64,000 nt of DNA. It comes from Nitrososphaerota archaeon. Its GTDB lineage: Archaea; Thermoproteota; Nitrososphaeria; Nitrososphaerales; Gagatemarchaeaceae. The notes beneath the pieces were generated by a model, which saw only the letters and a list, made by a program, of their open reading frames with translations, had not been told where the DNA came from and did not search any database. A program made the position numbers and the translations under genes. The DNA is taken from assembly GCA_028867035.1 (NCBI GenBank), contig JAGWHB010000002.1:272852-336851 (forward strand), written 5' to 3'. Positions 48,477-55,141 of the stretch are shown here, in pieces; the stretch's first letter is position 1; each line of letters opens with the position of its first letter.

Positions 48477-48595
48477 TCGGCTGACTCCAATTCAGTCAGC
48501 GCCCTTCAAGCGCGTATTTTGGTCTTCCGCGTTTTGAGGCTTGAAAGAAAGCTTCGGTTGCATGAGACGGACCATGGTCGCCGTTCCCACAACGG

Positions 48596-48603
48596 ACTTA
48601 AGG
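48596..48603 (+). promoter_or_regulatory. Promoter box of the polytopic membrane protein gene
   Basis: acttaagg is centred about 27 nt before GTG 48626. The 148-nt gap to ctaB is the divergent promoter region. Confidence 0.4.
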
Positions 48604-48625
48604 TGCCCACCCCCATCGAAATAGA

Positions 48626-49495
48626 GTGCAGCGGAACAGGTCGGTCGTCGTAGGAGCCTTCGCCTTTGCCAGCGGGTGCGCATGGGTGGCCCTTGAATCG
48701 ATCGCATGGTATTTCGCCCAGGGACGCATAGGCCCCTTAGACCAGCAGTCGGCACTGGCCCTTGTCCTGGGATACTATGCCACGGAAGCCCTAGCCATCG
48801 GGGTGGCCGTCGTAGGAGCGTTCGTGTTGTACAGAGGTCTAGTCAGGCTGGACAGGTACCCGGCCGACTCCATAGGGGCGATCATTTCAGACGCGCTCTC
48901 AGCTCGAAGCGACCTGCGAGTCGGGATCTTGGCGGGGGGCCTGTATGGTTTGCTCTACCTCTTCGCCGCGAGCATCGTCGTCTATCAGCCGTCGGTAGAC
49001 TTCCAGTCGTACTACGGCGTGTCGGCCCCCGGCATTGTCGCTGCCGTGTGCTGCGGAGCGCCGGGCACGGTCCCGTATCTCAAGGTCTATCTCTTACCCC
49101 AGGCGCATCTGGCACTTCAGATACTTCCGCTCGACGCGCTTTTCGCCGTCGTCATCCCCCTCTTGGTGGGCCTGAACGTCGCCGTGGCCGTGCACGCCCT
49201 GAGGAACAAGACTTTGAGGTCTAACGCGGGGTGGCTCGGTTCGGTAGGAGTGATGGCAGGGCTGTTCACAGGCTGTCCTACCTGTGCCGGCTTGTTCCTC
49301 GCGGGGGCGGTGGGTGGACTCGGTGCCACTTCCCTCGCGGTCGCCTTGGCCCCGTATCAGATGCTATTCGTCGTCCTGAGCATCCCCGTGCTGCTCGCCA
49401 GCCCCGTCGTGGTCGCGGTGTACGCGGGCAAGGCTGCGCGCGCGGCGTGCGCAATCCCCGCAGTCCTGCCGCATGAAATGCTTAAGAAATCTTGA
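48626..49495 (+). CDS. Polytopic membrane protein with CPTC motif, unknown
   Basis: Not recognised. The 289-residue product has about seven hydrophobic segments. Two cysteine motifs in membrane-proximal positions stand out: VCCGAPGTVP (Cys142, Cys143) and FTGCPTCAGLFLAG (Cys217, Cys220). Paired cysteines suggest metal or disulfide handling. It is divergent from ctaB and in the same region as coxB, ctaA and Rieske, so a role in respiratory complex biogenesis is conceivable but unsupported by motif. GTG 48626 has a CTTAAG-type box about 27 nt upstream. Its 3' end contains the promoter box of the tRNA-Tyr gene, which starts 17 nt after the stop. Confidence 0.75.
   Translation: MQRNRSVVVGAFAFASGCAWVALESIAWYFAQGRIGPLDQQSALALVLGYYATEALAIGVAVVGAFVLYRGLVRLDRYPADSIGAIISDALSARSDLRVGILAGGLYGLLYLFAASIVVYQPSVDFQSYYGVSAPGIVAAVCCGAPGTVPYLKVYLLPQAHLALQILPLDALFAVVIPLLVGLNVAVAVHALRNKTLRSNAGWLGSVGVMAGLFTGCPTCAGLFLAGAVGGLGATSLAVALAPYQMLFVVLSIPVLLASPVVVAVYAGKAARAACAIPAVLPHEMLKKS
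49480..49490 (+). promoter_or_regulatory. TATA-like box of the tRNA-Tyr gene
   Basis: gcttaagaaat is centred 26 nt before the first tRNA base and lies inside the last codons of the preceding membrane protein gene. The 10-mer CTTAAGAAAT recurs before the gene at 52332. Confidence 0.6.
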
Positions 49496-49511
49496 GAGGT
49501 CGGGCGACCGT

Positions 49512-49669
49512 CCCGCAGTAGCTCAGCCTGGTAGACCCGAAAGGGGCCACAAGCTTCCGGCTGTAGAGGTCGGCCATCGGCTGACCCGTCCAGCCTATTC
49601 AGGCCACAGTCACCGGAGTGTCGTCGGCTCAAAAGCGCCGCAAGGCGCCTGGGAGTCCGACCTGCGGGA
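49512..49669 (+). tRNA. tRNA-Tyr(GUA) with three introns
   Basis: Acceptor stem CCCGCAG (49512-49518) pairs with CTGCGGG (49662-49668), followed by discriminator A73; CCA is not encoded. Removing 49535-49551 (17 nt), 49567-49611 (45 nt) and 49634-49655 (22 nt) leaves a 74-nt tRNA: D-stem GCTC/GAGC, anticodon stem TCCGG/CCGGA with loop CTGTAGA (anticodon GUA), variable GTGTC, T-stem GTCGG/CCGAC. The C1-G72 pair and A73 are archaeal tRNA-Tyr identity elements. Introns fall after positions 22, 37 and 59. Each junction folds as bulge-helix-bulge with 3-nt bulges. Position 54 is C instead of U, which is unusual. Confidence 0.9.
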
Positions 49670-49678
49670 CGCCCCAAA

Positions 49679-50611
49679 TTAGACTTCGTTTCTGATTTTG
49701 ACCCACTTATGCCCCTCTTTTCTGTAATGAGCCATAAACCAGGCGTATCTTTCGGAAGGCGACCTCTTTTGGAGGCCAATCAAGTCCTCCAACTTCTCAG
49801 CTTTCGGCCCGTTTCTAAAACCAATTCGCATGTAGAATTCGAAGACATCCTTGGATTTTTGGACTACGAAGTGGTAGACGTCGTGTCTCCTGATCCACGT
49901 CCTTCCCCGAATTGTCATCTCACCACCCTTCTTGTTGGTCCTATGGATCGTCCCGCTTATTCCTTGACTCTTCAGGAGATTCCTCATGACGTATAGGTAG
50001 TTCAGGTTTGTATTCGCCGCTCCAACTACAATCGAATTGATTAGCTTGGCGTCGTAGTTGATTTGGCAACTTGCATATCCCTCTGCGTCAAAGAACCCCT
50101 GAAGGAATGCCCGTTTGAATTCTTTCAAATAATTTGCAAGCCATTTTGCCGACTTGTTGAGGAAGTCACTTAGAACGACAGAATCGTAATCTACGACATA
50201 GAAGGACCCGTCTCTCGTGAATGGTTTCGGAGCTCTTCCCAAAATCTTGGCCACCAAGCCGCTGACGTATTCGAGTTGTACGCGGTCCGCCAACTCGAAC
50301 CTGACCTTGTTTTCATGGCCCGCGCCCTTGCCGTCGCCCAAATAGAATCCGGCGACGTAGGCGAGGTCAGCGCTCGGCGAAAGGTCAGGCTCGTAGCGGC
50401 TTACCCGCTTCGGCTTTTGCCCATGCGCCCACCGGCTTACCATATCTGGTCGAACGCCGAGTTGCCTACTGATTTCTGAAACGGAAAAGCCAAGACCTCT
50501 GAGTTCGATGGCCCTTTCATACTGGGCCAGTCTCCTCCTAAGAGACTCTGGCTTGCCTGAGTCTGCCGACAACCCTCCCACACCTGGCGAATTACACTTA
50601 ACGACCAACAT
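49679..50611 (-). CDS. Free-standing LAGLIDADG homing endonuclease with HTH domain
   Basis: A 310-residue protein from ATG 50611. A helix-turn-helix region at about 33-60 (IELRGLGFSVSEISRQLGVR) precedes two LAGLIDADG motifs, YVAGFYLGDG (85-94) and FLQGFFDAEG (169-178), both with the acidic catalytic residue. It is not inside an intein or intron: no splice blocks flank it. It is noticeably more AT-rich than its neighbours, a sign of transfer. It ends 9 nt from the 3' end of the three-intron tRNA-Tyr gene, on the opposite strand, a suggestive position for an intron-homing enzyme. The frame continues upstream to 50671, but family features start after 50611. Confidence 0.88.
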   Translation of the reverse strand: MLVVKCNSPGVGGLSADSGKPESLRRRLAQYERAIELRGLGFSVSEISRQLGVRPDMVSRWAHGQKPKRVSRYEPDLSPSADLAYVAGFYLGDGKGAGHENKVRFELADRVQLEYVSGLVAKILGRAPKPFTRDGSFYVVDYDSVVLSDFLNKSAKWLANYLKEFKRAFLQGFFDAEGYASCQINYDAKLINSIVVGAANTNLNYLYVMRNLLKSQGISGTIHRTNKKGGEMTIRGRTWIRRHDVYHFVVQKSKDVFEFYMRIGFRNGPKAEKLEDLIGLQKRSPSERYAWFMAHYRKEGHKWVKIRNEV

Positions 50612-50693
50612 GATTCCTGGACCTAGACAACGGTCCCCATCTGTGCAGCCTTTCCGCATCATTGAAATCAAGGTAGGACGAGGGGATTTTCAG

Positions 50694-50969
50694 ATGAAGC
50701 CGGTCACCAGCCTGCTTCTAGGAGCAGCCATCGGGCTTGTCTTGGCGGCGACGGTGTACTACCTGTTCACGTTCATCCTACCCTATGGATACGGAGTAGT
50801 CTCGGGAATCACGTTAGTCGGGCTTGGACTGAGTGTCGGGGGCTACGTGGTCATATGGAGAGGGGAACGGTCGCTGATAACCTACTTCCTGACCGGCCTC
50901 GGGATAGGGATCATAATCGTGGCTTTCGTGGGGGCTGGGAGCGGTGTCTCCCCCTACATCGGCAGCTAG
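50694..50969 (+). CDS. Small three-helix membrane protein
   Basis: A 91-residue, very hydrophobic product from ATG 50694 with three helices (about 4-29, 33-55 and 62-82) and few charged residues. No recognisable family. The 3' end overlaps the convergent Rieske gene by 4 bp. An in-frame upstream extension to 50508 overlaps the endonuclease gene and is rejected. Its place beside the Rieske protein suggests a membrane partner, but nothing in the sequence proves it. Confidence 0.7.
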   Translation: MKPVTSLLLGAAIGLVLAATVYYLFTFILPYGYGVVSGITLVGLGLSVGGYVVIWRGERSLITYFLTGLGIGIIIVAFVGAGSGVSPYIGS

Positions 50970-51997
50970 ACCTGACACGGGCCAGGGTTCACCACTCCGG
51001 TCGGAAACACATTCCCCGCACCGTCGACTCTGAGAAGGATCGTCGGAAGGTCCACCGTCGCCGGCCCGTTGACAACCTTGCCTGACAGGTCGAAGACAGA
51101 GCCGTGGCAGGGACAGAAAAAGACGTTGTAGGAAGGGTCGAAGGAGCACTGGCAACAGACGTGGGTGCAGAGGATGCTGACCGCCGTCAGGGAACCGTCC
51201 GAGTTCTTGATCAAAGCGTTGGGATAGCCTGACGGGTACTCGAAGTAGACCGGGACGCCTGTATGCAGACCGCTGACGTTCGCTACTGACCCAGCGACTC
51301 CGCCTGTCTGCGTCGTTACGGTGGTGCCGGTCGGAATTTTGATCGAACCGACTATCACGCCGACGCCGATCAGACCCGCGGACCCGGCCAGGGCCCTCAA
51401 GAATCCCCTCTTCGTGTATTCGAGCTCCCTCCCGCCCTTCATCCTCCTCCTGGCGAGGTAGCGGGCGTGAGGCCTTCCCAGGATACCCGCGACGATGATC
51501 CCTCCCTGGAGTGCCAGGAGCAGGTCGAACGCCCCCAGCCCGAACAGGTAGTGGGCGAAGTAGGGGATTGTCAGGTTGTATTGAGGGGCGGTCAGCACGT
51601 CTCCGGCCTGAAGGACGAACCCCAGAACCCCCGCGGCGATTGACGGAAGGTACACCGACCTGGAGGATGCGAGGCTGTAGAGCCCCAATACGAGGTCCAT
51701 GACGACAATTATCACGAGCCCGATGGCGTGGGAGATCGCAAGGAGCCATAGGGACGCGTCCGTGGCCAGCAGATACACGCCCGCCGCCGAAGACAGAAGT
51801 AGCATGGCACCGGTTGCAATCTGCAGCCTTCGGAATCCCCTCCTAGCTGTTACTTTCACCGAGGGGGAGGACCTGTCCGGCTTGCCGCTCCCGGTCCCGC
51901 CTGCTGACGCCCGCGTGCACCCCTCGCAGTCCCCTCTGCAGGGCCCCTTTTTCGTGAGAGGGTTGCTTCCACCCCTGGTGCTGGGAGCCGCTTCCAT
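50966..51997 (-). CDS. Rieske iron-sulfur protein with polytopic membrane domain
   Basis: A 343-residue electron carrier of a cytochrome bc1-type or other quinol-oxidising complex. The C-terminal Rieske domain has Cys277 and His279 in CTHVCCQC and Cys295 and His298 in FFCPCHGSVF, binding a 2Fe-2S cluster. Unlike ordinary Rieske proteins with one anchor, the N-terminal half carries about four membrane helices (residues 59-172) before a fifth helix (about 203-218) that looks like the usual Rieske anchor. The N-terminus has a CRGDCEGC motif (Cys20, 24, 27). ATG 51997 is 28 nt from the AT box shared with the divergent small protein; ATG 52009 is also possible. No cytochrome b gene is nearby. Confidence 0.87.
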   Translation of the reverse strand: MEAAPSTRGGSNPLTKKGPCRGDCEGCTRASAGGTGSGKPDRSSPSVKVTARRGFRRLQIATGAMLLLSSAAGVYLLATDASLWLLAISHAIGLVIIVVMDLVLGLYSLASSRSVYLPSIAAGVLGFVLQAGDVLTAPQYNLTIPYFAHYLFGLGAFDLLLALQGGIIVAGILGRPHARYLARRRMKGGRELEYTKRGFLRALAGSAGLIGVGVIVGSIKIPTGTTVTTQTGGVAGSVANVSGLHTGVPVYFEYPSGYPNALIKNSDGSLTAVSILCTHVCCQCSFDPSYNVFFCPCHGSVFDLSGKVVNGPATVDLPTILLRVDGAGNVFPTGVVNPGPCQV

Positions 51998-52018
51998 GCC
52001 TCGTCTCATGCGAACCCT

Positions 52019-52030
52019 ACTGTAAATAGG
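52019..52030. promoter_or_regulatory. Shared promoter box for Rieske and divergent small protein
   Basis: ctgtaaataggg is centred 28 nt from ATG 51997 (minus strand) and 28 nt from ATG 52053 (plus strand). No second AT box lies in the gap, so one element may serve both directions. Confidence 0.5.
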
Positions 52031-52052
52031 GTTTCAGCGCTTGCAAAAGGAT

Positions 52053-52277
52053 ATGGACTGGTCCAGAAAGGGCTCGCGAAGAAAGATGAAGCTTTGGATC
52101 CCAGTGGCGCTAGGGAGCCTGATAGTGGTCGCCTACGCCTTCTTCTACACCTTGAGCGCGGCCGAGTCCCAGGGCGCGACGTCTCTCGGCCTGGCTAACT
52201 CTGCCGGGCTAGTCGGAGTGTTCATCGCCTTGATAGCGGCCGGGTTCATCCTCAGACGGGCGACCCCACACCAATAG
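52053..52277 (+). CDS. Small two-helix membrane protein
   Basis: About 74 residues from ATG 52053. A basic N-terminus (SRKGSRRKMK) precedes two hydrophobic segments (LWIPVALGSLIVVAYAFFY and SAGLVGVFIALIAAGFIL). No family recognised. The TTG at 52041 is an alternative, but the shared TATA-like box fits the ATG. It is the first of three small membrane-protein genes in a row downstream of the Rieske promoter. Confidence 0.65.
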   Translation: MDWSRKGSRRKMKLWIPVALGSLIVVAYAFFYTLSAAESQGATSLGLANSAGLVGVFIALIAAGFILRRATPHQ

Positions 52278-52296
52278 GGATACTCGGCCAGAAACG

Positions 52297-52306
52297 CTTA
52301 AGAAAT
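52297..52306 (+). promoter_or_regulatory. CTTAAGAAAT promoter box
   Basis: Same 10-mer as before the tRNA-Tyr gene; centred 30 nt before TTG 52332. Confidence 0.5.
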
Positions 52307-52331
52307 GTGAGACGGCCGCGAGAACCGAGCC

Positions 52332-52823
52332 TTGGACAAGGAGTTTCTGGCCCTTTCCGTCGTCTTCATCCTGCTGGGCATCGTGGGAATATTCCTCTTC
52401 AGCAGTTTCATCCCCCCTTACTATTCAGTGTTCCCGATAATGACCCCCGCCGGGGACGGCTGTTACTGCCTTATCTCGAGCCCCGAGCCAGGAGCAGCAC
52501 AAAGCACCTCGAGCATCATCCTTGCCCTGGGGGTGCTCTTCTTCCCGATGGGTTTGATGAAGGGCGGGCTCCCTTCATTCAACAGGATGCCGTCGGCGCC
52601 CAAGCCCGTCCAGCTCCCGAGCGGACGTGTAGTGACACCCATCCAGATAGGGAGCGGGGGCTACTTCTCCTTCGGGCTTATTGTGCTCTTGATTGGGGTC
52701 GACGCAGTCCTGGTCCCCGGGTACCTGATCTTCAGAAACCCATACTTCGAGCTGGCGGGAGCCCTCCTCACCGCGGCAGGAGCGATCTCCATGCTGTGGG
52801 GGCTGCGGAAGCCGAAGACGTAG
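52332..52823 (+). CDS. Membrane protein, unknown
   Basis: A 163-residue protein with four helices (about 5-25, 60-77, 112-130 and 138-155). The loop after helix 1 carries a short GDGCYCLISS motif with two cysteines; the loop before helix 3 (LPSFNRMPSAPKPVQLPSGR) is polar. No recognisable family. TTG 52332 follows a CTTAAGAAAT box by 25 nt and fits leaderless initiation. It sits between two other small membrane protein genes in the region of the Rieske and CoxB proteins, so a respiratory or envelope role is possible. Confidence 0.7.
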   Translation: MDKEFLALSVVFILLGIVGIFLFSSFIPPYYSVFPIMTPAGDGCYCLISSPEPGAAQSTSSIILALGVLFFPMGLMKGGLPSFNRMPSAPKPVQLPSGRVVTPIQIGSGGYFSFGLIVLLIGVDAVLVPGYLIFRNPYFELAGALLTAAGAISMLWGLRKPKT

Positions 52824-52886
52824 TCGGGCAGATTCCAGGCGTTCTCAAGAATAGAACTATACGCGAAGCACACCATCCCGAGCGGC

Positions 52887-53126
52887 ATGGGACGAACCGC
52901 GAAGGTGGTTGTCACAGTAGTGGCCGTCGCAATCGTGTTGACCGTCGTGTTCTTCGCTCCCGTGTCCTATTGGTTCACCGAGAGCGCCGGGCCGGCAGGA
53001 TACCAGTCAAGCATTCCCGTGTACCGTTCGCTTGGCTGCGCATTGACGGGGTTCGGCGACCTCTATGCGCCCGGATGGTTCGGATTCAGCCTCGGATGCT
53101 CGATACCTGTCCCTCTGCCCTTTTGA
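52887..53126 (+). CDS. Small secreted or membrane-anchored protein, unknown
   Basis: A 79-residue product: an N-terminal hydrophobic segment of about 20 residues (TAKVVVTVVAVAIVLTVVFF) and a short extracellular part with two cysteines (SLGCALTGFG and SLGCSIP). A weak AT box (gaactatac) is about 30 nt upstream. No family recognised. The composition fits an exported lipid-side or disulfide-bonded peptide. Confidence 0.55.
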   Translation: MGRTAKVVVTVVAVAIVLTVVFFAPVSYWFTESAGPAGYQSSIPVYRSLGCALTGFGDLYAPGWFGFSLGCSIPVPLPF

Positions 53127-53147
53127 TCCCTCTCCTCAGCGGGAACT

Positions 53148-53156
53148 GTTTTATCC
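53148..53156 (+). promoter_or_regulatory. TATA-like box of the eL13 gene
   Basis: gttttatcc is centred about 30 nt before ATG 53182 and supports that start over in-frame codons further upstream. Confidence 0.55.
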
Positions 53157-53181
53157 CCGCTCTGGCCGGGCTGCAATTGAA

Positions 53182-53763
53182 ATGAGTTCGAAGTCCCAGA
53201 AGAAGACGAAAGGAAGGGGGATCAAAGAGGAAGTCGCGAAAGCAGAGGAGAAGGTAAGGAAGGGAGCGGTCAAGGTAGAAAAGGAGATCAAGAAGGAGAC
53301 GAAGAGGGCCACCGAAAGGCGCCCCAGGCAGGTCCTGACTCGCCCTCCGGGAAAGGCACCTGAGGCGGTGGTCGTGGCGAGGCACGAGGCTGGAATGGTC
53401 ACGAGGGCGGGGAGAGGATTTTCTTTCGGGGAACTGTCGGGTGTGGGTCTTGCTCCAAGGACGGCGATGATGTGGGGAGTCAGAGTCGATCATAGACGGC
53501 GGAGTGTGTTGGAAGGAAACGTGAGCTCTCTGAAGACATGGCACTCCCATCATGGCACAGTGGCCAAGGTCGAGACGGAGGCGAAGAAGTTGGGCGAAGT
53601 ATTGGAGAAGGCAGGCAAGGAGGTCGAGAAGGAGGCTGCCGCCGTGGAGAAGGAGGCGGTCAAAGTAGGAAAGAAGGTCAAGAGGGAAGCGAAGAAGGCC
53701 GAGGAGGCAGTGAAAGAGAAGGTCGAGAAGCCGAAGGCCAGGCCCAAGAAAGACAAGGCCTAG
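53182..53763 (+). CDS. Ribosomal protein eL13 (L13e) with long charged extensions
   Basis: A 193-residue large-subunit protein. The eL13 core (residues about 50-115) shows RPRQVLTRPPGKAPEAVV, VTRAGRGFSFGELSGVGL and GVRVDHRRRSVLEGNVSSLK, matching the RAGRGFSLEEL and DPRRRNKSTESLQ segments of L13e. eL13 is found in eukaryotes and TACK archaea but not in most Euryarchaeota, so it helps place the organism. Lys/Glu-rich helical arms of about 50 residues N-terminal and 75 residues C-terminal frame the core; they are longer than usual for archaeal L13e. ATG 53182 follows a TATA-like box. It overlaps the convergent glycosylase by 4 bp. Confidence 0.88.
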   Translation: MSSKSQKKTKGRGIKEEVAKAEEKVRKGAVKVEKEIKKETKRATERRPRQVLTRPPGKAPEAVVVARHEAGMVTRAGRGFSFGELSGVGLAPRTAMMWGVRVDHRRRSVLEGNVSSLKTWHSHHGTVAKVETEAKKLGEVLEKAGKEVEKEAAAVEKEAVKVGKKVKREAKKAEEAVKEKVEKPKARPKKDKA

Positions 53764-54674
53764 GCCTCTCTTTCCCTGGCGTCCATGTACAGGTACTGCT
53801 GGGCATATCCCGCGTATCGGCCGAAATGCTTCCTGACCGACTGCGAGAGACGCAGGTAGTCTCCATATGACAACTTGATCTTCCCATCTCGCGCGAGACG
53901 GGCTCGAAGAGAGGAATCGATTAGCCTCGGATATGATTTCGCCAGGACGCGTGCGATCCACACGTCTATGGGGAAGGCCTCGTCTTTTCCGCAGGAATAC
54001 AAGAGGACACAATCTGCCACCTTGGGGCCGACGCCGAGAAGTACCTTTTCCCCGAGCAGCTCCTTCAGCAGCACCTTCCGCGAGTCCTCAAAAGGAAGCG
54101 CGGCGAGTCCATCGAAGTCAATTTTTCCATCGGCGACGGAGGCCGCGACATGCTTCAGGAATGGCGCCCTGTATCCGAGCCCGCAGGCACGAAGGTCGGC
54201 CATGGCAGCGCCGGCGAGCACCCCCGGAGCGGGGAAGGAGCTGTAGGAATCTCCCTCGAACTCAAACCGGGTCCCGTACCTGGCACATATTGCCGCTACC
54301 ATCTTCTCGATCCTCGGGATGTTCGCGTTGGTCGCGAGGACGAAGGAGCCGAGGCACTCCCAGGTCTCCTGCCTGACAAGACGCAGCCCGTAGTACTTCT
54401 CTATGGCCCTGGTAACTACTTCGTCCTTTGTCAGGGTGCCGAGGACGTGCTCGAGGTCCTCGTCCAGCTTGAAGTAGTTCGTGACGAACCCGCTGTCAAG
54501 GCGGTCCGAGCCCGTTATGCAGCGCAGTGTATCGCCATCCTGCTGGATCTTGAGCACCGACCCGGAGACGACCCCGTACCACCACTCCCCCCTCTTCCTC
54601 CAACGGAAGAGCTGGCCGCTCTTGAGCGTGTGCTCTAAGCTGAATGGGGAGTCGAGAGATACAGTGAACTCCAT
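53760..54674 (-). CDS. ogg: 8-oxoguanine DNA glycosylase (OGG1-like)
   Basis: Removes 8-oxoguanine from DNA and can nick the abasic site. The 304-residue protein has the OGG1 layout: N-terminal domain (SPFSLEHTLKSGQLFRWRK, typical FNLxxTLxSGQxFRW), then the HhH-GPD core with Lys in LLGVGPKVADCVLLYSC and catalytic Asp in DEAFPIDVWIARVL. This is the eukaryote-like OGG1 form rather than Ogg2 or AGOG. With superoxide dismutase nearby it fits an aerobic life. The start is ATG 54674, in a 104-nt divergent gap to the DUF1294 gene. Confidence 0.93.
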   Translation of the reverse strand: MEFTVSLDSPFSLEHTLKSGQLFRWRKRGEWWYGVVSGSVLKIQQDGDTLRCITGSDRLDSGFVTNYFKLDEDLEHVLGTLTKDEVVTRAIEKYYGLRLVRQETWECLGSFVLATNANIPRIEKMVAAICARYGTRFEFEGDSYSSFPAPGVLAGAAMADLRACGLGYRAPFLKHVAASVADGKIDFDGLAALPFEDSRKVLLKELLGEKVLLGVGPKVADCVLLYSCGKDEAFPIDVWIARVLAKSYPRLIDSSLRARLARDGKIKLSYGDYLRLSQSVRKHFGRYAGYAQQYLYMDAREREA

Positions 54675-54746
54675 CTTCGGGCATCGATTCGGTGGAGGCC
54701 GATAAATGTCTCGTATGCTTGCCTGAAGGAGTCCTTAGAGCTGGGC

Positions 54747-54755
54747 CTTTTAACC
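54747..54755 (+). promoter_or_regulatory. TATA-like box of the DUF1294 gene
   Basis: cttttaacc is centred 28 nt before ATG 54779 and favours that codon over the in-frame ATG at 54692. Confidence 0.5.
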
Positions 54756-54778
54756 TCCCAGGCGATTGTTCATCGAGG

Positions 54779-55072
54779 ATGATTCTGGGCTGGGAGCTGG
54801 TCCTTGGCTGGCTTGTCATTTCCTCTCTTGCCGGTTTCATCCTGATGGGCATCGACAAGGCCAGAGCACGAGACGGCTCCTGGCGCATCCCCGAAAGGGT
54901 CTTCTTCGAACTGGCGGTCGTCGGTGGTGCATTCGGAATCGTCGCTGGAAGCAGCGTATTTCATCATAAGACCTCGAAGCCCTCGTTCATCGTTACCATC
55001 ATTGTGATCGCCCTGATCTGGGTTGCGGCGCTGGTTGAGCTGCAAGACATCCTTGGACCGCCCACCGTCTAG
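54779..55072 (+). CDS. DUF1294 family membrane protein
   Basis: A 97-residue protein with three hydrophobic segments. The DUF1294 signature is clear: GIDKARARDGSWRIPERV, ELAVVGGAFGIVAGSS and FHHKTSKPSF. In longer homologues this domain is fused to a cold-shock domain; here it stands alone. Its function is unknown. ATG 54779 follows a TATA-like box by about 24 nt. It precedes the aminotransferase gene by 69 nt in the same direction. Confidence 0.88.
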   Translation: MILGWELVLGWLVISSLAGFILMGIDKARARDGSWRIPERVFFELAVVGGAFGIVAGSSVFHHKTSKPSFIVTIIVIALIWVAALVELQDILGPPTV

Positions 55073-55141
55073 CTTCGCCGAGGGCGCGGATGTCATGTGC
55101 GGAACCGTGTTGAAATAGCCGCTTCGAGGGCGGTTGCGACG

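Noticed and set aside
49497..49680. The tRNA-like region as a plain hairpin-rich intergenic spacer or pseudogene
   Set aside because: Three consistent bulge-helix-bulge introns and Tyr identity elements give a complete canonical tRNA.
49679..50611. Endonuclease gene as an intein or an intron-encoded ORF
   Set aside because: No splice blocks or host coding sequence flank it, and it lies outside the tRNA introns on the opposite strand.
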